Assembly (NCBI GenBank): GCA_050184585.1
Contig: JBFXAF010000008.1
Span: 1 to 64,000 of the forward strand
Direction of reading: 5' to 3'
Source: JBFXAF01 sp050184585
GTDB taxonomy: Bacteria > Pseudomonadota > Alphaproteobacteria > Rhizobiales > Rhizobiaceae
Length of the DNA stretch: 64,000 nucleotides
Shown: positions 1 to 8,717 of the stretch, in pieces
How positions within the stretch are numbered: position 1 is the stretch's first letter
How the letters are laid out: each line of letters starts with the position of its first letter
Notes under the pieces: generated by a model
The model's database searches: none
What the model was told of the DNA's origin: nothing
What the model saw: the letters and a program-made list of their open reading frames with translations, nothing else
Made by a program: the position numbers and the translations under genes

Positions 1-157
1 CACGCTTCCGAAGATCGACCGACAGAGCTTTCGACATGGCTGCCGGCCTCCAATCCGGCAACCAGCTTGAATCATCTCAACGCTGATTTGGGAATCCCGA
101 TTCAGTCAGGTCGGATGTCGCTCTAGCGAAAAGCTGACCAAATACGGGCAACCAGCC
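1..157. other. Left window edge without a recognisable gene
   Basis: All six frames are short or interrupted. The base composition is slightly less GC-rich than the housekeeping block to the right, as expected for decayed mobile DNA. Nothing beyond the recombinase remnant downstream can be supported. Confidence 0.4.
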
Positions 158-444
<287 letters not shown>

Positions 445-583
445 ACACCCGGCCGAGGCCGGCGCCGTTTCCGGCAAAAAGGTCGGGCGCTGATTGGGTC
501 TCGCGCCGTCGAGGGCGGCTTCTAGCGCCGCCCCATTTCAATAGCAAGTGCCCGGTCCCTTTCTTCGGGCGTCGAGCCGGGCA

Positions 584-970
584 TCACACCTCGTCGTCGT
601 CCTCGCCGACCCCGATGATGTCGGCGACGTCGTCCTCTTCCTCTTCCTCGTCCTCGAGGAAGGTGTCGTCCTCGTCGTCGCCGAGATCGACATCCTCGTC
701 GTCACCCATGTCGGGAAGCTCGTCGCCGCCCTTCGCCTCCTCGTCGGCCTCCTCGAGCGAAACGGTCTCCGGCGCCTCTTCCTCGGAGTCCAGTTCCTTC
801 TGCGCCACCTCTTCCTCTTCCTCGACGGCGATCTCGCTTCCGGCGTCGAAATAGGAGCGCGGATAGCTCTTGCCCGTATAGGGCGACACGATCGGGTCCT
901 TGTTGAGGTCGTAGAACTTGCGGCCGGTCTCTGGATCGATCCGCTTTGTTCCGAGTTCGGTTTTTGCCAC
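584..970 (-). CDS. FYDLN acid domain protein (TIGR02300 family)
   Basis: A 128-aa protein starting at GTG 970 (VAKTELGTKRIDPETGRKFY). The N-terminal 45 residues carry the family signature FYDLNKDPIVSPYTGKSYP, which looks like a small zinc-ribbon-like fold without its cysteines. The rest is a highly acidic low-complexity tail rich in Glu and Asp (EEEEEV, DDEDVDLGDDEDD, DEEEEEDD). An upstream in-frame extension to 1120 lacks family similarity, so I reject it. The family is typical of alphaproteobacteria and its function is not known. It is often beside aroA, as here, where it is divergent from aroA and shares about 200 bp of upstream sequence. Confidence 0.9.
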   Translation of the reverse strand: MAKTELGTKRIDPETGRKFYDLNKDPIVSPYTGKSYPRSYFDAGSEIAVEEEEEVAQKELDSEEEAPETVSLEEADEEAKGGDELPDMGDDEDVDLGDDEDDTFLEDEEEEEDDVADIIGVGEDDDEV

Positions 971-1170
971 TGGGTGCCTCGCCAAAAAAGTCCGGTCCCC
1001 ATAATCGCAGTTTGCGGCACTGTCAAAGCCTAAACGAGCGCCCCCCGGAAGCCTCCATTTCCGCCGTTTCCGAGGTGCGGACACGAGGGATGACCGGGCG
1101 GTCGGAGCATGGTAGGACACCGCCGCGCCAACCTTTCTCCAGCGCGGCCGTCGCCGCGGAACAGACCTCC

Positions 1171-2511
1171 ATGAGCCACGAACTCCCGCCGCGCCCCGCC
1201 ACCGCGCATCGATCGAAAGCGCTCCGCGGCGGCGCGCGCGTGCCTGGCGACAAGTCGATATCGCATCGCTCGTTCCTGTTCGGCGCGCTCGCCGCCGGCG
1301 AGACGCGCATCACGGGCCTGCTCGAAGGCGAGGATGTGATGCGGACCGGCGACGCCATGCGCGCGATGGGCGCCAGGATCGAGAAACGGGCCGAGGAGTG
1401 GGTGATCCAGGGCGTCGGCAACGGCGCGCTGGTCGAGCCCGACGCTCCGCTCGACTTCGGTAACGCGGGCACCGGTTCGCGGCTCACCATGGGGCTCGTC
1501 GGCACCTACGACATGCAGACGACCTTCGTCGGCGATGCGTCCCTTTCCAAGCGGCCGATGGGCCGCGTGCTCGATCCGCTGCGGCAGATGGGCGCCCAGG
1601 TGCTGAAGGCCGCGCAGGGGGATCGCATGCCGCTCACCATCCGCGGCCCGCGCATCGCCGCTCCCATCGCCTATCGGGTTCCGATGGCTTCGGCGCAGGT
1701 CAAGTCGGCCGTGCTGCTCGCCGGGCTGAACACGCCCGGCGTCACCACTGTCATCGAGCCGGTGATGACGCGCGACCATACCGAGACGATGCTGAAGGGC
1801 TTCGGCGCGGAACTCGAGGTCGAGACGGCCGAGGATGGCGTGCGCACCATCCGCCTCGTGGGCCAGGGCAGGCTGACCGGACAGACCATCGCCGTGCCCG
1901 GCGACCCCTCGTCTGCCGGATTTCCGCTGGTCGCCGCCGCCATCGTTCCGGGCTCGGACGTGACCATCGAGAACGCCCTGATGAACCCGACGCGCACCGG
2001 GCTCATCCTGACCCTTCAGGAAATGGGCGCCTCGATCGAGGTCCTGAACCGTCGGAGCGCTGGCGGTGAACAGGTCGCCGACCTGCGTGTCCGCGGTTCG
2101 GCGTTGAAAGGCGTCAGCGTCCCTCCCGACCGCGCTCCGTCGATGATCGACGAGTATCCGGTGCTGGCCGTCGCCGCCTCCTTCGCCGAGGGCGAGACGC
2201 TGATGCAGGGTCTGGACGAGTTGCGGGTCAAGGAAAGCGATCGCCTCGCCGCCGTCGCACGCGGGCTCGAAGCCAACGGCGTCGACTGCACCGAGGGCAA
2301 GGACTGGCTGTCGGTTCGTGGCCGGCCGGGCGGCGGGGGGCTCGGCGGCGGAACCGTCGCCACGCATCTCGACCATCGCATCGCCATGGCCTTCCTCGTC
2401 ATGGGGCTGGCGTCGGAGAAGCCGGTGACGATCGACGATTCGACCATGATCGCCACCAGCTTCCCGGAGTTCATGGACCTGATGACCGGGCTCGGGGCCG
2501 ACATCGGCTGA
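1171..2511 (+). CDS. aroA: 3-phosphoshikimate 1-carboxyvinyltransferase (EPSP synthase)
   Basis: Transfers enolpyruvate from PEP to shikimate-3-phosphate in aromatic amino acid synthesis; cytosolic. The 446-aa protein starts at ATG 1171 (MSHELPPRPATAHRSK), matching the start of CP4-type enzymes. Visible motifs are GDKSISHRS (PEP/S3P site), DFGNAGTGSRLTMG, KRPMGRVL, MASAQVKSAVLLAGLNTPG, RDHTE, and DEYPVLAVAA with LRVKESDR. The sequence is close along its whole length to the Agrobacterium CP4 class II enzyme. The residue equivalent to CP4 Ala100 is Gly here. Upstream in-frame sequence to 946 overlaps the divergent FYDLN gene and is not part of the protein. A small membrane protein follows after 6 bp and then cmk, a common alphaproteobacterial order. 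Confidence 0.97.
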   Translation: MSHELPPRPATAHRSKALRGGARVPGDKSISHRSFLFGALAAGETRITGLLEGEDVMRTGDAMRAMGARIEKRAEEWVIQGVGNGALVEPDAPLDFGNAGTGSRLTMGLVGTYDMQTTFVGDASLSKRPMGRVLDPLRQMGAQVLKAAQGDRMPLTIRGPRIAAPIAYRVPMASAQVKSAVLLAGLNTPGVTTVIEPVMTRDHTETMLKGFGAELEVETAEDGVRTIRLVGQGRLTGQTIAVPGDPSSAGFPLVAAAIVPGSDVTIENALMNPTRTGLILTLQEMGASIEVLNRRSAGGEQVADLRVRGSALKGVSVPPDRAPSMIDEYPVLAVAASFAEGETLMQGLDELRVKESDRLAAVARGLEANGVDCTEGKDWLSVRGRPGGGGLGGGTVATHLDHRIAMAFLVMGLASEKPVTIDDSTMIATSFPEFMDLMTGLGADIG

Positions 2512-2517
2512 TCCCGG

Positions 2518-2841
2518 ATGGACGATCTCCAGGCGCTCTCGCCGCTTGTGCTGCTTGTTGGCGCAACGCTTGGCCCTTACCTCGTCGAGCGGTTCCGCTT
2601 CGGCGTCCGGTTCGGAGTCTTCGCCGTCCTGTTCTGGCTCTTCGCGGCGCAATGCGGGCTGATCGTGGCCGGCGCCCTGGTGGTGCAGGTGCTGGGTTTC
2701 GACTCGCCCGTCGGAAGGATAGCGGGGACGATCGCCGGATTCGCTTTCCTCCCGATCGGGCTCATCCCCTTCGTCATCCTGCCGATCGCCGTCGTCGCGG
2801 TGGGCGCCGCATATGCATGGCGGCAGTGGGCGCGGCATTGA
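2518..2841 (+). CDS. Small integral membrane protein of unknown function
   Basis: A 107-aa hydrophobic protein with about three membrane segments (around residues 10-27 weakly, 33-58 and 72-100). It has a charged YLVERFRFGVRFG stretch after the first and a short basic C-terminus, WRQWARH. It starts 6 bp after the aroA stop, so the two are probably co-transcribed, and it ends 55 bp before the chosen cmk start. No enzymatic motif is visible. Uncharacterised small membrane proteins in this slot are common in rhizobia, and I cannot assign a role. Confidence 0.7.
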   Translation: MDDLQALSPLVLLVGATLGPYLVERFRFGVRFGVFAVLFWLFAAQCGLIVAGALVVQVLGFDSPVGRIAGTIAGFAFLPIGLIPFVILPIAVVAVGAAYAWRQWARH

Positions 2842-2896
2842 ACCGGGGTCCCCGTCGGCGCTTGCTTTTGCCGGCGGCCTCGGCTTCATGCGCCGC

Positions 2897-3553
2897 ATGA
2901 CCGCACCGACGCAGCTTCTCATCGCCATCGACGGGCCGGCCGCGTCCGGCAAGGGCACGCTGGGTCGACGACTGGCCGACTATTATCACCTGCCGCATCT
3001 CGATACCGGGCTGACATATCGCGCCGTCGCACAGGCGATGCTGGCCGCCGGCTGGGCGCTCGAGGACCAGACGCGCGCGACCGAGGCGGCACGCAGCGTC
3101 GATCTAGGGGCGATCGACCGGGAGTCCCTGTCCACCCACGGCGTTGGAGAGGCTGCTTCGCGGGTCGCCATCATCTCGGAGGTCCGGCGCATCCTGGTGG
3201 AGAAACAGCGCGCATTCGCGCGCCAGCCCGGGGGCGCGGTGCTCGATGGACGCGACATCGGCACGGTCGTATGCCCCGACGCCGATGTGAAGCTCTTCGT
3301 CACGGCAAGCCCGGAGGTACGGGCGTCACGCAGGCTGCGCGACATCGAGGGCCGCGGCGGAACCGCGGACTTCGCCACGATCCTCGCCGATATCCGCCGG
3401 CGCGACGAACGCGACGCGGGCCGCGCCGACTCGCCGATGCGGCCGGCGGCCGACGCGCACTTGCTGGACACGTCCGAAATGTCTATAGAGGCCGCGTTCC
3501 GCGCCGCTCGGTCGATCGTCGATGACGCCGTGGCCAAGCGGGACAAGGCTTGA
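2897..3553 (+). CDS. cmk: Cytidylate kinase
   Basis: Phosphorylates CMP and dCMP with ATP in pyrimidine nucleotide synthesis. The 218-aa protein has the Walker A loop IDGPAASGKGTLGRRLA at residues 9-25, the HLDTGLTYRAVA substrate region, LDGRDIGTVVCPDADVKLFV and the lid arginines RRRDERDAGRADSP. Start ATG 2897 (MTAPTQLLIAIDG) is chosen. An ATG 9 bp upstream and a longer in-frame extension to 2813 overlapping the membrane-protein gene are less likely. It sits between aroA and rpsA, the classical aroA-cmk-rpsA arrangement. Confidence 0.95.
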   Translation: MTAPTQLLIAIDGPAASGKGTLGRRLADYYHLPHLDTGLTYRAVAQAMLAAGWALEDQTRATEAARSVDLGAIDRESLSTHGVGEAASRVAIISEVRRILVEKQRAFARQPGGAVLDGRDIGTVVCPDADVKLFVTASPEVRASRRLRDIEGRGGTADFATILADIRRRDERDAGRADSPMRPAADAHLLDTSEMSIEAAFRAARSIVDDAVAKRDKA

Positions 3554-3725
3554 GAGGCGAATTCGAAGGCGCCTGCCTCAGGCAAACAACCCGCCTGCCC
3601 GCATTCTCCATGCGCCGGTTGCCGCGAAAGCGGCCAAGGGCCTTTCCGCCCGGAACGCCGGCAGGCGCAACGCAACGCTAACCCACGGCGCCACCCCGCC
3701 TGAGACGGGGTCTCCAGGAGAAACA

Positions 3726-5441
3726 ATGGCAAATATGAATCCGAGCCGCGACGATTTCGCGAGCATGCTCGAAGAGTCCTTTTCCACCGGACATTCCGGT
3801 GAGGGCCAGGTCGTTCGCGGCACCGTCACGGCGATCGAGAAGGACATGGCCGTCATCGACGTCGGCCTGAAGGTCGAGGGCCGCGTGCCGCTGAAGGAGT
3901 TCGGCGCCAAGGCCAAGGACGGCCAGATGAAGCCGGGCGACATCGTCGAGGTCTATGTCGAGCGCATCGAGAACGCGCTCGGCGAAGCCATGCTGAGCAG
4001 AGAGAAGGCTCGGCGCGAGGAGAGCTGGGTCCGCCTGGAGGAGAAGTTCACCAAGGGCGAGCGCGTCGAAGGCATCATCTTCAACCAGGTCAAGGGCGGC
4101 TTCACGGTCGATCTCGACGGCGCCGTGGCGTTCCTGCCGCGCAGCCAGGTCGACATCCGCCCGATCCGCGACGTCACCCCGCTGATGCACAACCCGCAGC
4201 CCTTCGAGATCCTCAAGATGGATCGCCGTCGCGGCAACATCGTCGTGTCGCGCCGCACCGTGCTCGAGGAGAGCCGCGCCGAGCAGCGCTCCGAGATCGT
4301 CCAGAACCTCGAAGAGGGTCAGGTCGTGGAGGGCGTGGTCAAGAACATCACCGATTACGGCGCGTTCGTCGACCTCGGCGGCATCGACGGCCTGCTGCAC
4401 GTCACCGACATGGCCTGGAGGCGCGTCAACCATCCGACCGAGATCCTCAACATCGGCCAGACGGTGAAGGTGCAGATCATCCGCATCAACCAGGAGACCC
4501 ACCGCATCTCGCTCGGCATGAAGCAGCTCGAGAGCGACCCCTGGAACGACATCGGCACCAAGTTCCCGATCGGAAAGAAGATCTCGGGTACGGTCACCAA
4601 CATCACCGACTACGGCGCCTTCGTGGAACTGGAGCCGGGGATCGAGGGCCTCATCCATGTGTCCGAGATGTCGTGGACGAAGAAGAACGTGCACCCGGGC
4701 AAGATCCTGTCCACGTCGCAGCTGGTCGATGTCGTCGTGCTCGAGGTCGACCCGGCCAAGCGCCGCATCTCGCTCGGCCTCAAGCAGACGCTGGAGAACC
4801 CGTGGGAAGCGTTCGCGCGCGACCACCCGGTCGGGTCCTTGGTCGAGGGCGAGGTCAAGAACAAGACCGAGTTCGGCCTGTTCATCGGGCTCGACGGCGA
4901 CGTGGACGGCATGGTGCACCTCTCCGACCTCGACTGGACGCGTCCGGGCGAACAGGTCATCGAGGAGTACCAGAAGAGCCAGATGGTCAAGGCGCAGGTG
5001 CTCGACGTCGACATCGAGAAGGAGCGCATCTCGCTCGGCATCAAGCAGCTGGCGCGCGAAAGCGGCGGCCGCAGCGAAGCCGGCGCGGCGCAGGGCGGCG
5101 AACTGCGCAAGAACGCGGTCGTCACCTCCGAGGTCACGGCGATCAAGGACGGCGGCATCGAGGTGCGGCTGGTCGAAAGCGGCCTCGACGCGTTCATCAA
5201 GCGGTCCGACCTCTCGCGTGATCGCGACGAGCAGCGCCCTGAGCGTTTCGCGGTCGGCCAGAAGGTCGACGCCCGCGTGATCTCCTACGACAAGAAGACC
5301 CGGAAGGTGTCGGTGTCGATCAAGGCGCTGGAGATCGCCGAGGAGAAGGAGGCGGTCGCCCAATACGGCTCGACCGACTCCGGCGCCTCGCTCGGCGACA
5401 TTCTCGGCGCCGCGCTGAAGAAGCAGGGCAAGGACGACTGA
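3726..5441 (+). CDS. rpsA: 30S ribosomal protein S1
   Basis: Binds mRNA on the small ribosomal subunit and helps initiation on structured leaders. The 571-aa protein has six OB-fold S1 repeats. Repeats 3-6 are obvious from the recurring pattern G.V..ITDYGAFV.L..GI.GL.H.(S/T)(D/E)M and the RISLG(M/L/I)KQ endings near residues 200-480. It begins MANMNPSRDDFASMLEESF, a typical alphaproteobacterial start, behind a strong AGGAGAAACA ribosome-binding site. The in-frame extension to 3522 overlaps cmk and is ignored. A 172-bp leader separates it from cmk, and a rho-independent terminator follows the stop by 25 bp, so this is the end of the aroA-cmk-rpsA unit. Confidence 0.97.
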   Translation: MANMNPSRDDFASMLEESFSTGHSGEGQVVRGTVTAIEKDMAVIDVGLKVEGRVPLKEFGAKAKDGQMKPGDIVEVYVERIENALGEAMLSREKARREESWVRLEEKFTKGERVEGIIFNQVKGGFTVDLDGAVAFLPRSQVDIRPIRDVTPLMHNPQPFEILKMDRRRGNIVVSRRTVLEESRAEQRSEIVQNLEEGQVVEGVVKNITDYGAFVDLGGIDGLLHVTDMAWRRVNHPTEILNIGQTVKVQIIRINQETHRISLGMKQLESDPWNDIGTKFPIGKKISGTVTNITDYGAFVELEPGIEGLIHVSEMSWTKKNVHPGKILSTSQLVDVVVLEVDPAKRRISLGLKQTLENPWEAFARDHPVGSLVEGEVKNKTEFGLFIGLDGDVDGMVHLSDLDWTRPGEQVIEEYQKSQMVKAQVLDVDIEKERISLGIKQLARESGGRSEAGAAQGGELRKNAVVTSEVTAIKDGGIEVRLVESGLDAFIKRSDLSRDRDEQRPERFAVGQKVDARVISYDKKTRKVSVSIKALEIAEEKEAVAQYGSTDSGASLGDILGAALKKQGKDD

Positions 5442-5466
5442 TCGTCGCCCCCACGTCAATGCAACC

Positions 5467-5501
5467 GACCCCGCCGGATCGCTCCGGCGGGGTCTTGTCT
5501 T
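5467..5501 (+). terminator. Rho-independent terminator after rpsA
   Basis: GACCCCGCCGGA (5467-5478), loop TCGC, TCCGGCGGGGTC (5483-5494): a perfect 12-bp stem followed by a short T-rich stretch (TTGTCTT). It lies 25 bp behind the rpsA stop codon and ahead of the rpmH operon. Confidence 0.85.
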
Positions 5502-5676
5502 GCGATCACGAGAGGCCGGCCGGAATTGACTCGTTCGGCCCTTCTCCCTATAAGCCCGCCACCCGCGGGCCTAATGAGCCGGCGCGATTTTGGTCGTGCC
5601 GGAGAGACGTGCGGGACGCTCCTGCTCCCATACGGGTCAGAACCAAGAAGGGCCGCACGCCGCGGCATTGAAAAAA

Positions 5677-5811
5677 ATGAAGCGCACCTATCAACCCTCG
5701 AAGCTTGTCCGCAAGCGCCGGCACGGCTTCCGCGCCCGCATGGCCACCAAGGGCGGCCGCGGCGTCGTCGCTGCACGCCGCAATCGCGGTCGCAAGCGCC
5801 TGTCCGCCTGA
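5677..5811 (+). CDS. rpmH: 50S ribosomal protein L34
   Basis: A 44-aa basic protein starting MKRTYQPSKLVRKRRHGFRA and ending RRNRGRKRLSA, the complete L34 signature and usual length. The start at 5677 follows an A-rich stretch. Upstream in-frame sequence to 5590 is leader. It is followed after 11 bp by rnpA, the universal rpmH-rnpA pair near the origin-linked yidC operon. Confidence 0.97.
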   Translation: MKRTYQPSKLVRKRRHGFRARMATKGGRGVVAARRNRGRKRLSA

Positions 5812-5822
5812 CGGTCGGGCCA

Positions 5823-6170
5823 TTGCCGGACTCCGGCGTCGATATCCAGAGGCTTCGCAAGCGGGCCGAGTTCAAGGCTGTCCAGCGCGGCGAGAAGCGC
5901 CGCGGGCGGTTGTTCCTGCTCGAGGTCCTCGCGCGCGCCGACGACGGCCCTGCGCGCTTCGGCGTCACGGTCACCAGGAAGGTGGGCAACGCCGTCGTGC
6001 GCAATCGCATCCGCAGGAGACTGCGCGAAGCGGTCCGCCTCCATGCCGCAGGTGACATGGCGGCGGGCAGTGACTATGTGATCGTCGGGCGCGGAGACAT
6101 CCTTGGCGCCCGCTTCGGCGATCTCGCCTCAGAACTGAGCCGACGGGTCCGCGCCGGGCGCCGGGGCTAG
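5823..6170 (+). CDS. rnpA: Ribonuclease P protein component
   Basis: Protein subunit of RNase P, which matures the 5' ends of tRNAs. It shows the family core LRKRAEFKAVQRGEKRRG, then RFGVTVTRKVGNAVVRNRIR with the conserved RNR box that contacts the RNA subunit, and the GSDYVIVGR end. The start is uncertain. TTG 5823 (LPDSGVDIQRLRKR) gives 115 aa, in the family range, while upstream sequence overlaps rpmH. It lies directly after rpmH and 14 bp before yidC. The yidD gene often found in this gap in other bacteria is absent. Confidence 0.9.
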   Translation: MPDSGVDIQRLRKRAEFKAVQRGEKRRGRLFLLEVLARADDGPARFGVTVTRKVGNAVVRNRIRRRLREAVRLHAAGDMAAGSDYVIVGRGDILGARFGDLASELSRRVRAGRRG

Positions 6171-6184
6171 GTCCAGGGACCTCG

Positions 6185-7987
6185 ATGGAAAACAACCGCA
6201 ACTTCTTCATCACGATCGCGCTGTCGGTGCTCATTCTGACGCTCTGGCAGGTGTTCTACGTGAACCCGCGCATCGAGGCGGAGCGCGAGGACGCGCGGAT
6301 CGAGGCCGAGCAGGAGAAACCCGGACAGCCCGCACAGCCTGGAGGCGAAGCGCCTGGCCAGCCGGAAGGCGGCGTGCCGGGGAGCCCGCCCGGCACCGAT
6401 GGAGCTCCTGCCGCTACCCGCGAGGCGGCGCTCGCCGCCGATCCGCGCGTGCCGCTCGACACGCCGAGCCTTTCGGGCTCCATCAATCTGACCGGCGGGC
6501 GCATCGACGACGTCCGGCTGAAGCACTACCGGCTGACGGTCGAGAAGAACTCGCCGACGATCGAGCTCCTGAATCCCTCGACGCTGCCGAACGGCCAGTT
6601 CGTCGAGATCGGCTATGTCGGTAGCGAATCGACCGGCGCGGTGCCGCGCTTCGATACGAAGTGGACTGTCGAGGGCACACCGACACTGACCCCGGCGACA
6701 CCCGTCACGCTGACCTTCGTGAACGACAAGGGCCTGACCTTCAAGCGTACGATCGCCATCGACAACGACTACATGATCACCGTCTCGGATGCGGTCACCA
6801 ACGCGAGCGGGTCGGCGGTCGCGATCCAGGGGTACGGGCGCGTCACGCGCTTCGACAAGCCGACCCATGGCAGCATCTACGTGCTCCACGAGGGGCTGAT
6901 CGGCGTCACCGGCGAGGAAGGCCTCACCGAGATTGATTACGACGAGGTCGAGGAAGACAAGGAGATCCGTCCCAGCAAGTCGTCCGACGGGTGGCTCGGG
7001 ATCACCGACAAGTACTGGGCGGCGGCGATGGTGCCTCCCGGCAAACAGCCCTTCCAGCCGCGCTACACCTATCTCGAGGACGGACGGGCGCGCTGGCAGG
7101 CGGACTTCCTGACCGACGCGATGACCATCGCCCCAGGCGAAACCTCCAATGTCGAGACGCTGGTCTTCGCCGGCGCCAAGGAAGTGGCGAAGGTCGACGG
7201 CTACGAAGAGAGCCGCGGGATCCGCCAGTTCGAGCTCCTCATCGACTGGGGCTGGTTCTATTTCATCACCAAACCGATGTTCTGGCTGATCGACTGGCTG
7301 TACCGGCTGATCGGCAATTTCGGCGTGGCGATCCTGGCGACCACCGTCATCGTCAAGGCGATCTTCTTCCCGCTGGCCAACAAGAGCTACGTCTCGATGG
7401 CCAACATGAAGAAGATGCAGCCCAAGATCATGGAGCTGCGCGAGAAACATGCCGACGATCGCATGAAGCAGCAGCAGGCCATGATGGAGCTGTACAAGAC
7501 GGAGAAGATCAATCCGCTGGCTGGGTGCTGGCCGATCCTGATCCAGATTCCCGTCTTCTTCGCGCTCTACAAGGTGCTCTACGTGACGATCGAGATGCGG
7601 CATGCGCCGTTCTTCGGCTGGATCCAGGATCTCGCCGCGCCGGATCCCACATCGATCTTCAATCTCTTCGGGCTCCTGCCCTTTGCCGTGCCGGCCTATC
7701 TGCTGATCGGCGTCTGGCCGCTGATCATGGGCGTAACCATGTTCCTGCAGATGCGCATGAACCCGGCGCCGCCGGATCCGACGCAGGCGATGATCTTCAA
7801 CTGGATGCCCGTGATCTTCACCTTCATGCTGGCGTCTTTCCCGGCCGGTCTCGTGATCTATTGGGCCTGGAACAACTCCCTGTCGATCCTGCAGCAGGGC
7901 ATCATCATGAAGCGGCAGGGCGCCAAGATCGAACTCTGGGACAACCTGATCGCTCTATTCCGCAAGAAGCCGACGCCAGCGGAGTAG
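6185..7987 (+). CDS. yidC: Membrane protein insertase YidC
   Basis: Inserts and folds inner-membrane proteins, alone or with SecYEG. The 600-aa protein has an N-terminal anchor (NFFITIALSVLILTLWQVFYV, about residues 5-25) and a Pro/Gly/Glu-rich linker to about residue 80. A large periplasmic beta domain spans about residues 90-345. The conserved insertase core covers about residues 350-580 with five membrane segments. Core motifs include NFGVAILATTVIVKAIFFPL, LYKTEKINPLAGCWPILIQI, PVFFALYKVLYVTIEMRHAPFFGWI and FPAGLVIYWAWNN. Length and layout are normal for Gram-negative YidC. It is probably co-transcribed with rpmH-rnpA upstream and engB downstream. Confidence 0.97.
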   Translation: MENNRNFFITIALSVLILTLWQVFYVNPRIEAEREDARIEAEQEKPGQPAQPGGEAPGQPEGGVPGSPPGTDGAPAATREAALAADPRVPLDTPSLSGSINLTGGRIDDVRLKHYRLTVEKNSPTIELLNPSTLPNGQFVEIGYVGSESTGAVPRFDTKWTVEGTPTLTPATPVTLTFVNDKGLTFKRTIAIDNDYMITVSDAVTNASGSAVAIQGYGRVTRFDKPTHGSIYVLHEGLIGVTGEEGLTEIDYDEVEEDKEIRPSKSSDGWLGITDKYWAAAMVPPGKQPFQPRYTYLEDGRARWQADFLTDAMTIAPGETSNVETLVFAGAKEVAKVDGYEESRGIRQFELLIDWGWFYFITKPMFWLIDWLYRLIGNFGVAILATTVIVKAIFFPLANKSYVSMANMKKMQPKIMELREKHADDRMKQQQAMMELYKTEKINPLAGCWPILIQIPVFFALYKVLYVTIEMRHAPFFGWIQDLAAPDPTSIFNLFGLLPFAVPAYLLIGVWPLIMGVTMFLQMRMNPAPPDPTQAMIFNWMPVIFTFMLASFPAGLVIYWAWNNSLSILQQGIIMKRQGAKIELWDNLIALFRKKPTPAE

Positions 7988-8063
7988 CCAGGTTGATGGC
8001 CGGCTGGATTTCGGTTGTCAAACCGCCTCGCCTCGTCGGCAGCGCGCTGGCGCTCGGATAGCC

Positions 8064-8717
8064 ATGACCGCGCCTGAAGACATTGGTGAAGGGATTTTCA
8101 GCAAGCCGTGGGTCTTCCTGCGCGGCGTGCCCGACATGGGCCTGCTGCCGCCGCTAGGTCCTCCCGAGATCGCATTCGCCGGCCGTTCCAACGTCGGCAA
8201 ATCGTCGTTGATCAACGCGCTGCTCGGCCGTCAGGGTCTCGCCCGCACGTCGAACACGCCGGGCCGCACGCAGGAACTGAACTACTTCGTTCCCGACGGC
8301 TTTTCGGGGGCCGCGGGCGATTTGCCGCCCCTCGCGATCGTCGACATGCCGGGTTACGGCTATGCCAGCGCCCCGAAGGAGAAGGTCGACCTGTGGACGA
8401 AGCTGGTCTTCGACTATCTGCGCGGACGCGTCACGCTCAAGCGCGTCTATCTGCTGATCGACGCGCGCCACGGCATCAAGAAGAACGACGATGAGGTCCT
8501 CGACCTACTCGACAGGGCGGCGGTCTCCTACCAGGTGGTGCTGACGAAGACGGACAAGATAAAGGCGCCCGCGGTGGAACGATTGATCGCGGAGACATCA
8601 GCGAAGGTCATCCGGCGAGCGGCCTCGTTTCCCGGTGTTCTCGCCACGTCGTCGGAGAAGGGCTCTGGCATCGAGGACCTGCGCGCTGCCATCGCGCTTG
8701 CCGCGCGAGGCGGCTAG
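8064..8717 (+). CDS. engB: Ribosome biogenesis GTP-binding protein EngB/YsxC
   Basis: Essential GTPase for assembly of the large ribosomal subunit. The 217-aa protein contains G1 AGRSNVGKSSLINAL, switch G2 SNTPGRTQELNYF, G3 DMPGYGYASAP, G4 TKTDKIK and G5 ATSSEKGSG. It starts MTAPEDIGEGIFSKPWVFLRG and lies 76 bp behind yidC, the usual rhizobial order. Its stop TAG overlaps the stop of the convergent msrB gene within a shared CTAG. Confidence 0.96.
   Translation: MTAPEDIGEGIFSKPWVFLRGVPDMGLLPPLGPPEIAFAGRSNVGKSSLINALLGRQGLARTSNTPGRTQELNYFVPDGFSGAAGDLPPLAIVDMPGYGYASAPKEKVDLWTKLVFDYLRGRVTLKRVYLLIDARHGIKKNDDEVLDLLDRAAVSYQVVLTKTDKIKAPAVERLIAETSAKVIRRAASFPGVLATSSEKGSGIEDLRAAIALAARGG

Noticed and set aside
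538..1026. Arg/Thr-rich open frame on the minus strand in another frame of the FYDLN gene
   Set aside because: The acidic GAG/GAC repeats of the real gene read as Arg, Thr and Ser repeats out of frame.
1030..2958. 642-codon open frame antisense to aroA
   Set aside because: Low-complexity Arg/Gly/His/Asp composition without any family motif. It is opposite a well-supported gene and is a by-product of high GC content.
3678..5459. 593-codon open frame antisense to rpsA
   Set aside because: Composition dominated by Leu, Asp, Arg and Val repeats mirroring the S1 repeats. No recognisable protein.
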